Of a stretch of DNA of 64,000 nt, positions 12,180 to 22,151 are shown one piece after another. Each line of letters opens with the position of its first letter. Within the stretch, counting starts at the first letter, position 1. The stretch covers positions 186,001 to 250,000 of the forward strand of contig JADNRZ010000031.1 in NCBI GenBank assembly GCA_015501605.1, read 5' to 3'. The position numbers and the translations under genes are program-made. The DNA is from Panaeolus papilionaceus. Taxonomy: Eukaryota; Basidiomycota; Agaricomycetes; Agaricales. The notes beneath the pieces are model-generated. The model saw nothing but the letters and a program-made list of their open reading frames with translations. It was not told the origin of the DNA and ran no database searches.

Positions 12180-14490
12180 CTACCCATCACGCTCTGAGTG
12201 AGGACGCTTGTTGGTGTTTGAAACCAAAGTTAAGCCAACATCATCTTGAATCCGAACCACCTTCATCGACACTCCTGAGACCACTCTCCCTTGCTTTCTC
12301 TTCCTTGTGGCAATATTCTGAGATATAATGGCATTTTGAAGTATGTAAGAACTTTTCTTCTGGACCACACGGAACGGAATACTCAGGTTGCTAGGGCGAT
12401 TAACGATGAACTAGGGATTCCTCCCATCCTCCAGCTAACACGCACTTCAATACATCTAGCAGTGGCTCTCTTGCATTATGCATTGAGTCGACATGGCTGA
12501 CGCTAAGTTGCCGAATAGGTTGCTGAGGAGGTGAGACATGTTGGGGCACGTATGTACACAAGTGAGTCTGATGCCACTCGTTTCCTCCGTTTGCGTGTGC
12601 TAACCTAATGTTTGCTCTACAGTGTATTTAGCGAGACGAATATCACGTCCTTTGCTTAATGTTTCTTGATGCAAGTTTTGTCCCATTCATTGTCGTAGTT
12701 CCACCTCTCCATTCTCCCTCTGGAATTATCAAATCACATCACCACGCGCCTTTGGATCTTTCGACTCATTGCCGCACCTCCTCTCATGCAAACATGTATA
12801 CCTCCCCCTTCTCGATCAGGCCTGTCTTTGGGTCTGGACTTAGACGAGGGGATTGGTTTTAAAGAGGAGTTATTGCTCTCTCACTGGCAATATAACCCAC
12901 CCGTGTTCAGGTCTTCATGATCCTACAATCTCTGACTGCACCACCGACAATGTCAATCTCACTGCAATTATCACCTGAGTGACGACGATCTAGAATCATT
13001 TTCAATCTCACATTACCATATGGGCCGTCGCCTTGAGCGTTTTCCGCAAAAACGATCTTCAAATCTGTAGGCACACCGACAGGTCCACAAGCTGGATGTC
13101 CACTTGCGACATATTCACTCCTCCCTCTCGTTAGACGACAACAACACTCCTCACTCCCAAACTTAAAGCAGCGCTGACATCTCAAGGTCGTTATCTTGAC
13201 TCTCCGCCCGCTCTAGGTATTTTTTATCGCTCGGAAATCGTCGTTGGCTGGAGGGTGTTGGCCAGTCGGACACACTGTAGGGTTAGGGTTGGTGGGGGGT
13301 CTGATGATGTTGAACGTTGGTGGTGAGGTTGAGACGATGGACGCAGTGGTGGTTGAGGGGAGGTGGGGAGGAAATGCGAATTGAGCGACACTATGCGGGT
13401 AGAGGATGAAATGATCGCAATGCCCACTTGTGCATCTCGCCAATCCCTTGAGCATCTCCGTGTCTTCAAAACGTTATCCATCCAACTTATCGGAGATGGA
13501 TTGTGCCGCGCATAGGGTGTGTATTCTGCCCCTGTAAATTAAGATCTCGAGCTTTTATTCAGGTCATTCTGGTGACTCAGGAGATTAAATTTCGTTGGAT
13601 TTTGGATCGGGATTGTGGATTGAAGGGAGCGCGATGCAGGACCAGACCAATGGGGTGGATGGACTCCATTGACATCGGTGCTGAGGGTAAGAGGGCCTGG
13701 ATGGTGAGTAACGGACGAGTGACCCTCTGGTGGCGCTGAAAGTAGATGATAATCTACGGGTGGAGTCGCGGTTGGGAACAGTGGTTATGCTCAGCGCTCA
13801 TCACATCACATCCTCAATCAGTACATCTCATTTTTACTATACCCGTTACATCGTGCTTATCTGGCGGTCATACTCCCGTAGCTTTTAACCACGCAACCGC
13901 CTCACTCCTTCGCTCACTCCCTGATCGTCACACGCGAATTCTTCCTGTCTTGCGGTTCCACAGTCGCATTATGTCTCCTCCAGCTCTATCACCCGACATC
14001 GTCTGGAATTGTCGTTGATCTCTCAATGACAACTATTTCTTCAGCTTCAACCCTCATCTTAGATCCACCAGCTCGTTTGAACCAACTTGAACCACAGCGC
14101 AACCATAGCCCTCCCGCCCAGCGCCAAAAAATCGTTGACACCTTCCGATCGACACCATCGGAAATGACGCTCTACGGAGTACTGCGCACATTGAATACCA
14201 TCGCCAACTCGGATTTCAGCTCCAACTGTTCATGAGCACTGGTATCTGGAATGTTGTGACACACACATCTGTGTTTATCCCGCTGTTTCCCTTTTTATTA
14301 TTATTGAATACCTCGCTTTCACTTCATTTTAAACGAAAGTCACCAGCACTCCTGGGTAATTTTTGTCATCGTCTACATTCGAATGGAGTATCTGCGTCAC
14401 CTGCGCATAGCGTTCAGCTCTTCATGCATCTAGTGCTCGTCCTTGCAATCCACTGCCACATTGACGGAAATAGTAAGATTTATAAATTCA
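12180..14490. repeat. Dispersed repeat R, copy 2
   Basis: This copy is colinear with R1 over most of its length: the GTTGGTGTTTGA block near 12212, the TATTTTTTATCGCTCGGAAA core near 13218, GGGTTAGGGTTGGTGGGG near 13280, a shared CTTATCGGAGATGGATTGTG near 13483, and the tail at 13780-14470. It ends about 180 bp from the 3' end of the GTPase gene at 14672 and lies on its 3' side, as the other R copies do for their GTPase neighbours. Confidence 0.75.
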
Positions 14491-14671
14491 TTTGAACATC
14501 TACGGAAGGGGTTTTATATGGACGAGATGAGAAGAATGGCAATGAGAGCGTAATATGAATTTGGCTAGTAGAAGATATGATGAGAATGGAGGATAACACA
14601 ATGGAAACAGTGAACTGTGAGGAGAATGAGCTGCTGTGATGACGCCAATGATACAGAGAACGCACGGGCGC

Positions 14672-16005
14672 TCAAGCCTTTGGCTTAAACCATTTACTTC
14701 CACGGCGCTTAGCACTGCGGACCAATCCAGTGAGGTGATACTGAAGAATAAAGATTCGCATGGATGTTGTGTTTGGAATGTATGTTCCCAGTAAGGACTT
14801 GAGAAGACGATAATGGGCGTCCTCAAATCCTGGTGGCGGAAATGCTGGGAGGAGAAACTCTTTGGCGAATTTTGTCAATGTTTCTTCGTTCTCCAAAAGA
14901 GTACTTTCAAGGAGAGCCTTCAGTTCAAGATTCTTTTGTACCTCTGGATGGGCCAGGTCAGCCTGGATGACTTGCTTCCGCTGGAGAGCACCCTCAATGC
15001 GCTCATGCAAATCCCGGTAGATGCATGCATTATAGGCTTCTACATTGATTTCGGATGAGCTGTTATTGTCGACCGACTGGAGTTGCTTGTCCAATATGTT
15101 CAAGGCGGAGCTTCTGGTGTTGATAAATTGTTCAATTGTTGCACCATTGTCAATAAATACCTGTGTAATACGTGTAAGTATCAATATAATGCGGGTGGTA
15201 TATCATTAAGACTGGAGCCAAATGCCTTGAAAATATCATCTCTGAGCTGTTCATAACTGGCCTCGGCCCGTTGGCGCGCACGCTCAGTATACAGTTTATC
15301 CCACATAGTCGTTACGATAGTGAAAGCTGGGCGGCCTTTGGAAGGTTGAACCAGTGCGGTTAGCAGATCAATGGTTCTGCGCTTGGTACCAGGCATCCGT
15401 GTCTCAGTGATGGGGGTCATGAAAAGTATTTTCCCAGGGTTCGTATTCCTAGAATGAGCTTCAAAAAGGCCAGATCACATTTAATATTTCCAGGAGCACG
15501 CACCCAGAATGGAGGGCCGGTTGAAGCTCTTTGGAAACAGCTCCCAAAGTATATAGAACGCCCACATTGGAAAGCTTGGGATCAGAAAATCCGGGTGTAT
15601 CGATGAGGTAGATTGGCCTGTCGTTTCCGATTCCTCTGAATTGGAACAGAACATTAACGAGCCTGTACATGGATACCATTTGCGTGAATCCAGCTAGTTG
15701 GTCCTTTGATATACCCAAGTCCTGAGAATCCCCAGCTAGCGCTTGGATAAACTTCCATATGTATCGTCACCTCAGATGATAAGTACTAGTAATGTGGAAG
15801 CACATATCACTCTACTTACGCGACTTTTCCCACCGCCTGTAGGCCCCACTAGTCTAGTAGCAAGGACAGTGTTTCAGCTAATGCGATAACATTGTTGACA
15901 AGAAACCCACATATATAAACAGGCGTCTTCTGGCAGTTCCCCGGTCACAAGCTCGACGGAAATGTCGCCCATGATTTTCAGTGTGGTATACTCGGGAATG
16001 CTCAT
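14672..16005 (-). CDS. AIG1-like P-loop GTPase, subfamily I, 362 aa, intact
   Basis: Exons: 16005-15911, 15853-15820, 15751-15504, 15448-15226, 15160-14672; all junctions are in phase. Exon 1 carries KIMGDISVELVTGELP. The 34-nt exon 2 encodes the Walker A/G1 loop GPTGGGKS. Exon 3 opens FIQALAGDSQDLGISKDQ and contains G3 LIDTPGFSDPKLS. Exon 4 contains ITETRMPGTKRRTI and the G4-like TIVTTMWDKL. Exon 5 is charged and probably helical, ending in RRGSKWFKPKA. The DTPG plus TTMW arrangement is typical of AIG1/GIMAP-type TRAFAC GTPases, where NKxD is replaced. The fourth intron begins with GC, not GT; no other donor keeps the frame. A hAT transposon lies 328 bp upstream and repeat R2 lies just downstream. 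Cellular role unknown. Confidence 0.85.
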
Positions 16006-16681
16006 GTTACCTGGTAGGTGGACAGTAATTTGCCACAGAAGGATGCTATGATGAGATATGATGATGGTTGTAAGTGAGAAAGGGAATCTTTGTTGTTGCA
16101 ATGCCAGAGTATGTGCGTGGCATTGGAACTCGCATTGATCTAACCGACTCACGTGATACAAGGCGGAACTCGTCGTTCAGTACTATAAATATGGGAATAC
16201 TAAGAATAAGAAATGTGCATGTATGGTGCATGGAGGATGTGTGACGCTTCATACTCACGGGGGCGCAGGCGACGTCATGAAGAAGTTGGGCACCTTGATT
16301 TTTCGATGCTTTTCGTGGGCAACTACTCAGTCTAAGGCCTATCACGGATTAGGTAAATCCGGATATTTGCAAAAAATATACTTATCCATCTGAAGTGGGC
16401 CAAATTTGGATAATTGTGATGGATATCCGCCGTTTCCACGGGTAATTGGAGGAAAATCGGTGGGACCTTCACTCCCAATATGGAAATACATGTTACCCGA
16501 CATTCAACCCATTGAATGTCCGTTTGAAAGTGCACAACATCCACAACATCTGTGCATGCTTGTATTTCAGTTGTAGTATGAGCTATATATCCATAGTTTC
16601 TCCCTAGATGTAGTATATAATTGTAACAATTCATTCATTATTCTGCCTGTGTTTTAATCTTCCGTATAATTTCCATCCAGA

Positions 16682-16692
16682 GCATATATAAA
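16682..16692 (+). promoter_or_regulatory. TATA box of hAT transposase
   Basis: GCATATATAAAG lies about 50 bp upstream of the transposase ATG at 16737, within the element. Confidence 0.5.
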
Positions 16693-16736
16693 GCAGCTTG
16701 ATTATTCAAGTGGAATGCATTCACTCATACTGTACC

Positions 16737-19700
16737 ATGCCAGGTGCACAGCAAAAGCGTGTTCGAGCACATAACCGTGCACTCATACCTCCTGCCCCTT
16801 CATCACCCTCACCAGAGCCATTCCCTGAGCCCACCCTCACTGTATCTGAGGCTGAGGAGGATGCTCACAGTCATCAGCATCGAAATCCACCTGTTATTGT
16901 ATCTCCTGTCAAGCGCAGGTTTCGAAACACTGCCACCTCCCAGTCATTAAGTAAAATGAATGATCTAGAGGTGTGGAAAGAACCAGATGAGGCTATAATT
17001 GGTATGAGCAGATTAATATTTAATTATCAATATTTTGACTATATGGGATGGTTAATACAGCTGCTGCTCAAGTTTCATGGACCTCACCTGTGTATAATCA
17101 CTATGACATCTCTCTCCGACGTGATTTATCAGGCACTGGACGCCCTGTCAGTCTCACATTTGTGTTTGACTGCAAGTTTCAATCACCAACACACAAAACT
17201 GCCTTCCGACCTCGCTCACGAACATCAGAAGGGACCAGTAATCTCAACCGAACTGCCAAGCAATGTGACCTTCGAAATCAACGAAACAACACATCTCCAC
17301 CACCCACTACTGATCAGGACATGGCAGCTATGACTGTTTATAGCCCTGCAGGGCATCGAGCACTGATTGTGATTCGATGCTGCAAGTACCCACGGCCATT
17401 CAACATGTTCACAGATGAGGAGTACCATCGAGAGGTCTTCATGCTTCATCCTGAAGCTATAATCCCTAGTCCTGCAACAATTAGTCGTGACATAAAAGCT
17501 GTATATGTTGAACTCTCGAAGCTGGTAAAGAGTTATTTCACAGTGAGTAACAATCACAATTGATATCGTTGATTAAAGAGTATACTGATTTCCTCATTTA
17601 CTTAGCAACATGAAGGTGCTATCCACCTTGCTCTTGATGGTTGGACTTCACCTTTAAAATGGGCATACCTTGGGCTTGTGATAATTTGGTGTAAGGATGG
17701 TCACATACACCAAGCTATTCTTGAGTTTATCCGGTGAGTTGGTGACTTTTTAGAAGTTAAGGTGCCTATTCTAACCTTAGTTTGGGAAAGTTTAAAGAAT
17801 GCACACACTGGTGAATACCTCTCAAAGGTTGTAGCAGAGTGTTTAAAGAGGTTTGGCTTGCAGAAGAAGGTAAGTGCTTATTTAATTTGATGATAATGAC
17901 AGAGTGAACTCTAATTTAACTCATAATACATCTTCCAGTTGTTTTCATGTTGTATGGACAACGCAACAAACTGTGACAAACTAGCAGAGCTGCTGCCAGA
18001 GCATATTCCTTCATTCTCAGGAGAGAATGGAAGGCTGCGATGCCTGGCTCATGTATTTAATCTCATTGCAAAGGTGTGTCAAGATATAATGCTTCAACTC
18101 CCAAATGAACATTCTCATCTGATGGTGGATACAATCTAAACAGGCATTTATTTCTTTCTTCTTCAAGAAGCCTCCTGCACCAAAGAAGGTCCGCACAACT
18201 CATACAAGAAAGCCAGTCAGGTACTCCCAGCAAGGGGAATCCGATTATTCAGAGACAGATCAAGAGAGCAGTGCTGGGGATGAGGGTGAGGGTGATGGTG
18301 GTGAGGGAGATTCAGAATTCGATGGTGCTGAAGATAGTGGAAGTGGTTCTGAGCCTCGCAACAGGGTTGAAGATAGTGGAGAGGATGGTGAGGTGAATGA
18401 GGGTGTAGATGAAGGGCAGGGCACTTTTAACGAAAAGGTTGTAAAAACGATCAGGGACAGAGCCATCAGAATAATGGCTGACAAGGGGATTCTTCTTGAT
18501 CCTGCTGAGTCAAGGGATGCTCTTCAGATCTTTCCAAAGGTATGGTTGTGGTGTTCATTTGTCACTGGATGCTCATTGGTTTTGATAGGTTGCTGGGCTT
18601 GCTTGAAGGGTACATGATTCATCAACAATTCACGAAAAGTTCGATTTATTGGTAAATGATGCTGTGAAACCCTCAGACTCCTCATTCGACTCTGAGTCTG
18701 ACTCAGGACAGAATGATGAGTCCCAGCCAAAGAAGTCGAAGCTGAAGCCACTTGAGGGAGAGCAAAAAACTCTTACTCGAAGGGTTCCAACCCGGTGGAA
18801 CTCAGATTTGGCATGCCTATCTTCGCATTTTCATTTTCGAGATGTTGTTGAGACACTTACCTCAATCCCTTCATTGAAGCTCAAGCGGTATAAGCTCACT
18901 GAGGAGCAGTGGAAAATGGCAGAGGATGTTCAAGATATTCTCCTTGTACGTTTACTTGTTCCAAGTTAATTCCCTTCAAATTATTGACATCATGATTCAT
19001 TGAATGTAAACTTTAGCTATTTGATGAGCCAACCCGAATATTCTCCACTGCTGATGTACCGCTGATTGTGGATGTCATTCCAACCCTTGAGGAGCTTCGT
19101 GAGGGCCTGCTTGCTGCACGAGATGATCAGGAGCATGATCTACCCAATGTTGTCCGCATTGCATGCCAGGCTGGTATACTTCTGATCAACAAGTACTCTG
19201 TCTTTGCAGAAGATTGTGATGTGTATCTTATTGCAATTGGTATGAAGTTAAATGTCCTTGTATCACTTTTATCTGATCATTTGATTTACTAGTTCTCTGC
19301 CCAGATCGAAAGACCAAATGGTTCAAGGACCATGGTCGGTCAGCCCAGCAGGTAAAGGAGATACAAAAAAAGGTTGTTGATCGATGGAACAAAGAGTATG
19401 CACCAAAGGAGGGAGATTTAGAGCAGCAAGAGTTGAATAAGGAGTCAAGGACACGACTGGTGAGCAGTTTAGCTACCAGTGTCATTTCACATGCTCAATA
19501 ACACTACTTCTACAATTCTAAAAGCGACCCAAGTCACGATATGCAGCAAAACCACAGACCCAGGAACGCTATCCACCTGATCACATCATGTCATACCTGA
19601 AGGATGGACTTGTCTCAACTGCTTCTATTCAAGAAACAGGGGGTTACATCAAGTATTGGACTAATGCACAAAAAACTCGGCCACACCTCTCTCGAATGGC

Positions 19701-20970
19701 ATTGGATTTCTGTTCAGCACCTGGTATGTGTCTTCATCTATATTTACCCCTACTTTAAGTAATCTGACTTTTCATCAGTACTTTGCACTGGCCCAGATGT
19801 TCCGATCGACAGTCGATCGACTTTCGATCGACTTTTGCAAAAAGTGTTTTTGTGTGAAAAACAGCTGTTTGGGGTAGATTGTGTACTGTGAGAAGATGTG
19901 ACAATCTCATGTCACACATTGCATTATTCTATTTTATCATGTGTGAAACCCTTATGATCTTTTTTATGATGTTTGTGACAGTCTACATGTATTGTCACAT
20001 GTCACATAAATATGAAACTGTATAACATAGCTGTGACACCAGGATTACAAGTGAATTGTTTGTATGTATGTAGATGTGACCAACTCTACTTTGTCACATG
20101 TCACATAGTCTTTGGTGACAGATGGCATTGAGTAGTCACAGTAAATTAGCAGGCTATCTCAGCTTAGATCTATTTTTGATTGTGACATGTGACATATAAT
20201 ATGTCACAGATCTAGCTGACTCAGCATGTAATATAGTAGTATAGATAAAATGTGTGTCTACATGTATACCTGTAGACATGACCTAACATGATTGTCACAT
20301 GTCACATAGTCTTATGTAACAGATAGTATCTAGTCTATATTGGCTTAGATCAGATTTTTAAAAACTGTGACATATATACATGTCACAGATTGAGCTAAAT
20401 TAGGAAATACCCACAACAGGGTTTCTTGAAAACATAAGTTGACTGACAGTCGATCGACAATGTCGGTCAATGTTCGATCGACTGACCGACAGTCGGTCGA
20501 ACATCCGATGTAAAAAGTCGATGGTCGGTCCAGTTTTGGCAGGGAAACTGGCAGTGGACCGACAGTCGATCGGAAGTCGGTTGGAAGTCGGTTGACAGTC
20601 GATCCCATCAGTGTGACAATCTACCCTGAAAGTCACATTTATGTAAAATTACCAGACCGACACTTGACCGACTGTCGGTCGACAGTCAGACAGTCGATCG
20701 GAAGTCGGTCGGAACACCTGGGCAACAGCAAAGTCCTCCTTTTCATCAGCCACCTCAGTTGATGCGGAGCGTGCATTCTCAACAGGCAGGAGACAGGTGA
20801 ACTTCATGCAAACAGGAATGTCTTCACAGACCTTCAAAGCAAAGATGGCAGTTGGATCCTGGACACAATCACCACTCTATCCAGGGTTTCACACTGTTAA
20901 AGGTGTGATAGAGCAACAAATGCGCCTTGACAAGGACATGAACATCTTTTTGGATCAGGGCTCAGCCTAG
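16737..20970 (+). pseudogene. hAT transposase, 11 exons, one premature TGA
   Basis: Exons by splice sites and phase: 16737-17001, 17061-17542, 17606-17733, 17791-17869, 17939-18073, 18144-18539, 18589-18945, 19017-19239, 19293-19459, 19525-19723, 20750-20970; this totals 884 codons. Features in order: a degenerate BED-type finger (FDCKF ... TSNLNRTAKQC), PRPFNMFTDEEY, the catalytic-region LALDGWTSP, CMDNATNCD with RLRCLAHVFNLIAK, a long acidic insert in exon 6, PTRWNSDL, and the C-terminal dimerisation signature ATSVDAERAFSTGRRQ. The only lesion found is TGA at 18604-18606 in VAGLA*RVHDSS, where relatives often have Arg. Exon 4 uses an acceptor at 17790; the nearer TAG acceptor at 17780 would break the frame. 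It is therefore nearly intact but probably inactive unless the stop is read through or is an error. Confidence 0.85.
19779..20738. mobile_element. Nested 960-bp non-autonomous transposon (MULE-like) in hAT intron
   Basis: The element is flanked by an exact 11-bp direct repeat CTTTTCATCAG (19768-19778 and 20739-20749). Its ends are imperfect inverted repeats: ACTTTGC-4 nt-GCCCAG-N-TGTTCCGA-N-CGAC at the left and the same on the opposite strand at the right. It has no coding capacity. The subterminal zones are packed with variants of GTCGATCGAC/GTCGGTCGA, and the middle holds five spaced copies of TGTCACATGTCACATA-like motifs. An 11-bp duplication with longish imperfect ends fits Mutator-like elements (8-11 bp). 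Without the element and one duplicate, the host intron is an ordinary 55-nt intron. Confidence 0.85.
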
Positions 20971-21194
20971 TGTAGTGTATAACAGCGTGTTCTATTATGT
21001 TTTCATATGTCTTGCTTGTATGATTATTTCAATTTATTATTTTTGTATGTGTCTAATGTGTATAAGCATGTCTTTAGTTGATATACAACGTGATAAGTGC
21101 TGTGCAAGGTATCAGAATAATTAAATACATTGATGATAGAATCTATACACACATTGATCTCTCCTCGAAGCTGTGGGAAAGGGTACTGAGATGG

Positions 21195-21276
21195 GTGATG
21201 TCACCACAAAAACCCGGTCACATTTGTCCTTAAGCCAACTTTAAGGACAAATGTGACCGGGTTTTTGTGACATCAC
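21195..21276. repeat. Near-perfect 36-bp inverted repeat (hairpin)
   Basis: Two arms of about 36-37 bp (GTGATGTCAC...CATTTGTCCTTAA and its complement) are separated by a loop of about 7 nt, with a single extra base in the left arm. It lies inside the hAT element, about 220 bp after the transposase stop. Confidence 0.85.
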
Positions 21277-21734
21277 AATCTTATAATGGACCGGCCAGCA
21301 GGTGGCTTACCAAATCCCCAGATCAGGATGGATCACTCCTGCCCATCCATATCCATCCGGATCACCAGCGGATGGATGGCTTACCCACAATACTTATCCA
21401 GATGCGGCACGGACTTATCTGTGATAGGCCTTAACTCAGTCTCAGGCCTAGTGCCCGTCGGGATGACGTTGGTCTGACCTGCAGAATATCTCAGACCTAG
21501 CCATAGTGACAGGCCTGTAGGCCGGTTTCGGACAATTAAATGCTAGAATGTAAGACACACCAGCTCAGACGCGGCTTTTTTTATGCTGACGTGGTAGACA
21601 TGCCGCCAGGGTTTTCGTTGATGTTCGACCTGATATTTGTATCAGTCCAACAAATCGATAACCCCGCATACACACCACCCTCGTAAGACCCACCCCTCCT
21701 ACTCTCTGGTAGTACGGTTTACCGAATACACCTG

Positions 21735-22151
21735 ATGACGTTCACAAGTTGTGATGCTCATCCAGTGTTAATCCCGATTGACTCTCGCGATGTATTGGGA
21801 CAGCTCTTCTCTATCGGTATCGCGAATGCCTCTCGCTCTGACATTCGTGATTGGCTGTCTATGACACATACTACCCTGTTTGAGCGTGAAGCAATCGCTC
21901 TCGATACTGCATTGCTTGCAAGATGGAACTTCAGAGGCATACCTCATTACCCTGCCACATTCTCTGGAGTAGGTATGAGCATTGATATCCCAGATATCGG
22001 AAAGCCGCTACATTTTTCTCCTCTTTTCTCATCAATGCATCGTCGCCCTCGCTATCTGATCAGCCGCTGTCGTGCTCCGAACGGTTTACCCCATGAAACC
22101 CACTCCACAAGGATCCCGAGCAACCGCAGCTTCGCTCCACAGCAGAACTAA
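21735..22151 (+). CDS. Hypothetical protein, 138 aa
   Basis: This open frame starts just outside the right end of the hAT element. The protein begins MTFTSCDAHPVLIPIDSRDV and is of mixed, globular-like composition up to about residue 100, after which it becomes Arg/Pro/Ser rich. I recognise no domain and no signal peptide. The frame is longer than most chance frames nearby, but there is no other support. It could be an exon of a larger gene disrupted by the insertion. Confidence 0.35.
   Translation: MTFTSCDAHPVLIPIDSRDVLGQLFSIGIANASRSDIRDWLSMTHTTLFEREAIALDTALLARWNFRGIPHYPATFSGVGMSIDIPDIGKPLHFSPLFSSMHRRPRYLISRCRAPNGLPHETHSTRIPSNRSFAPQQN

Larger units (their letters stand above)
16333..21433 (+). 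mobile_element. hAT-family DNA transposon, full length (5.1 kb)
   Basis: The element is bounded by inverted ends TAAGGCCTATCAC(G/A)GAT, left from 16333 and right (reverse complement) ending at 21433. It is flanked by an exact 8-bp direct repeat ACTCAGTC at 16325-16332 and 21434-21441. An 8-bp target duplication is diagnostic for hAT. It contains one transposase gene with hAT motifs, a TATA box before the gene, a nested 960-bp element in the last intron, and a strong hairpin in the 3' non-coding part. Removing it restores continuous flanking sequence. Confidence 0.9.
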
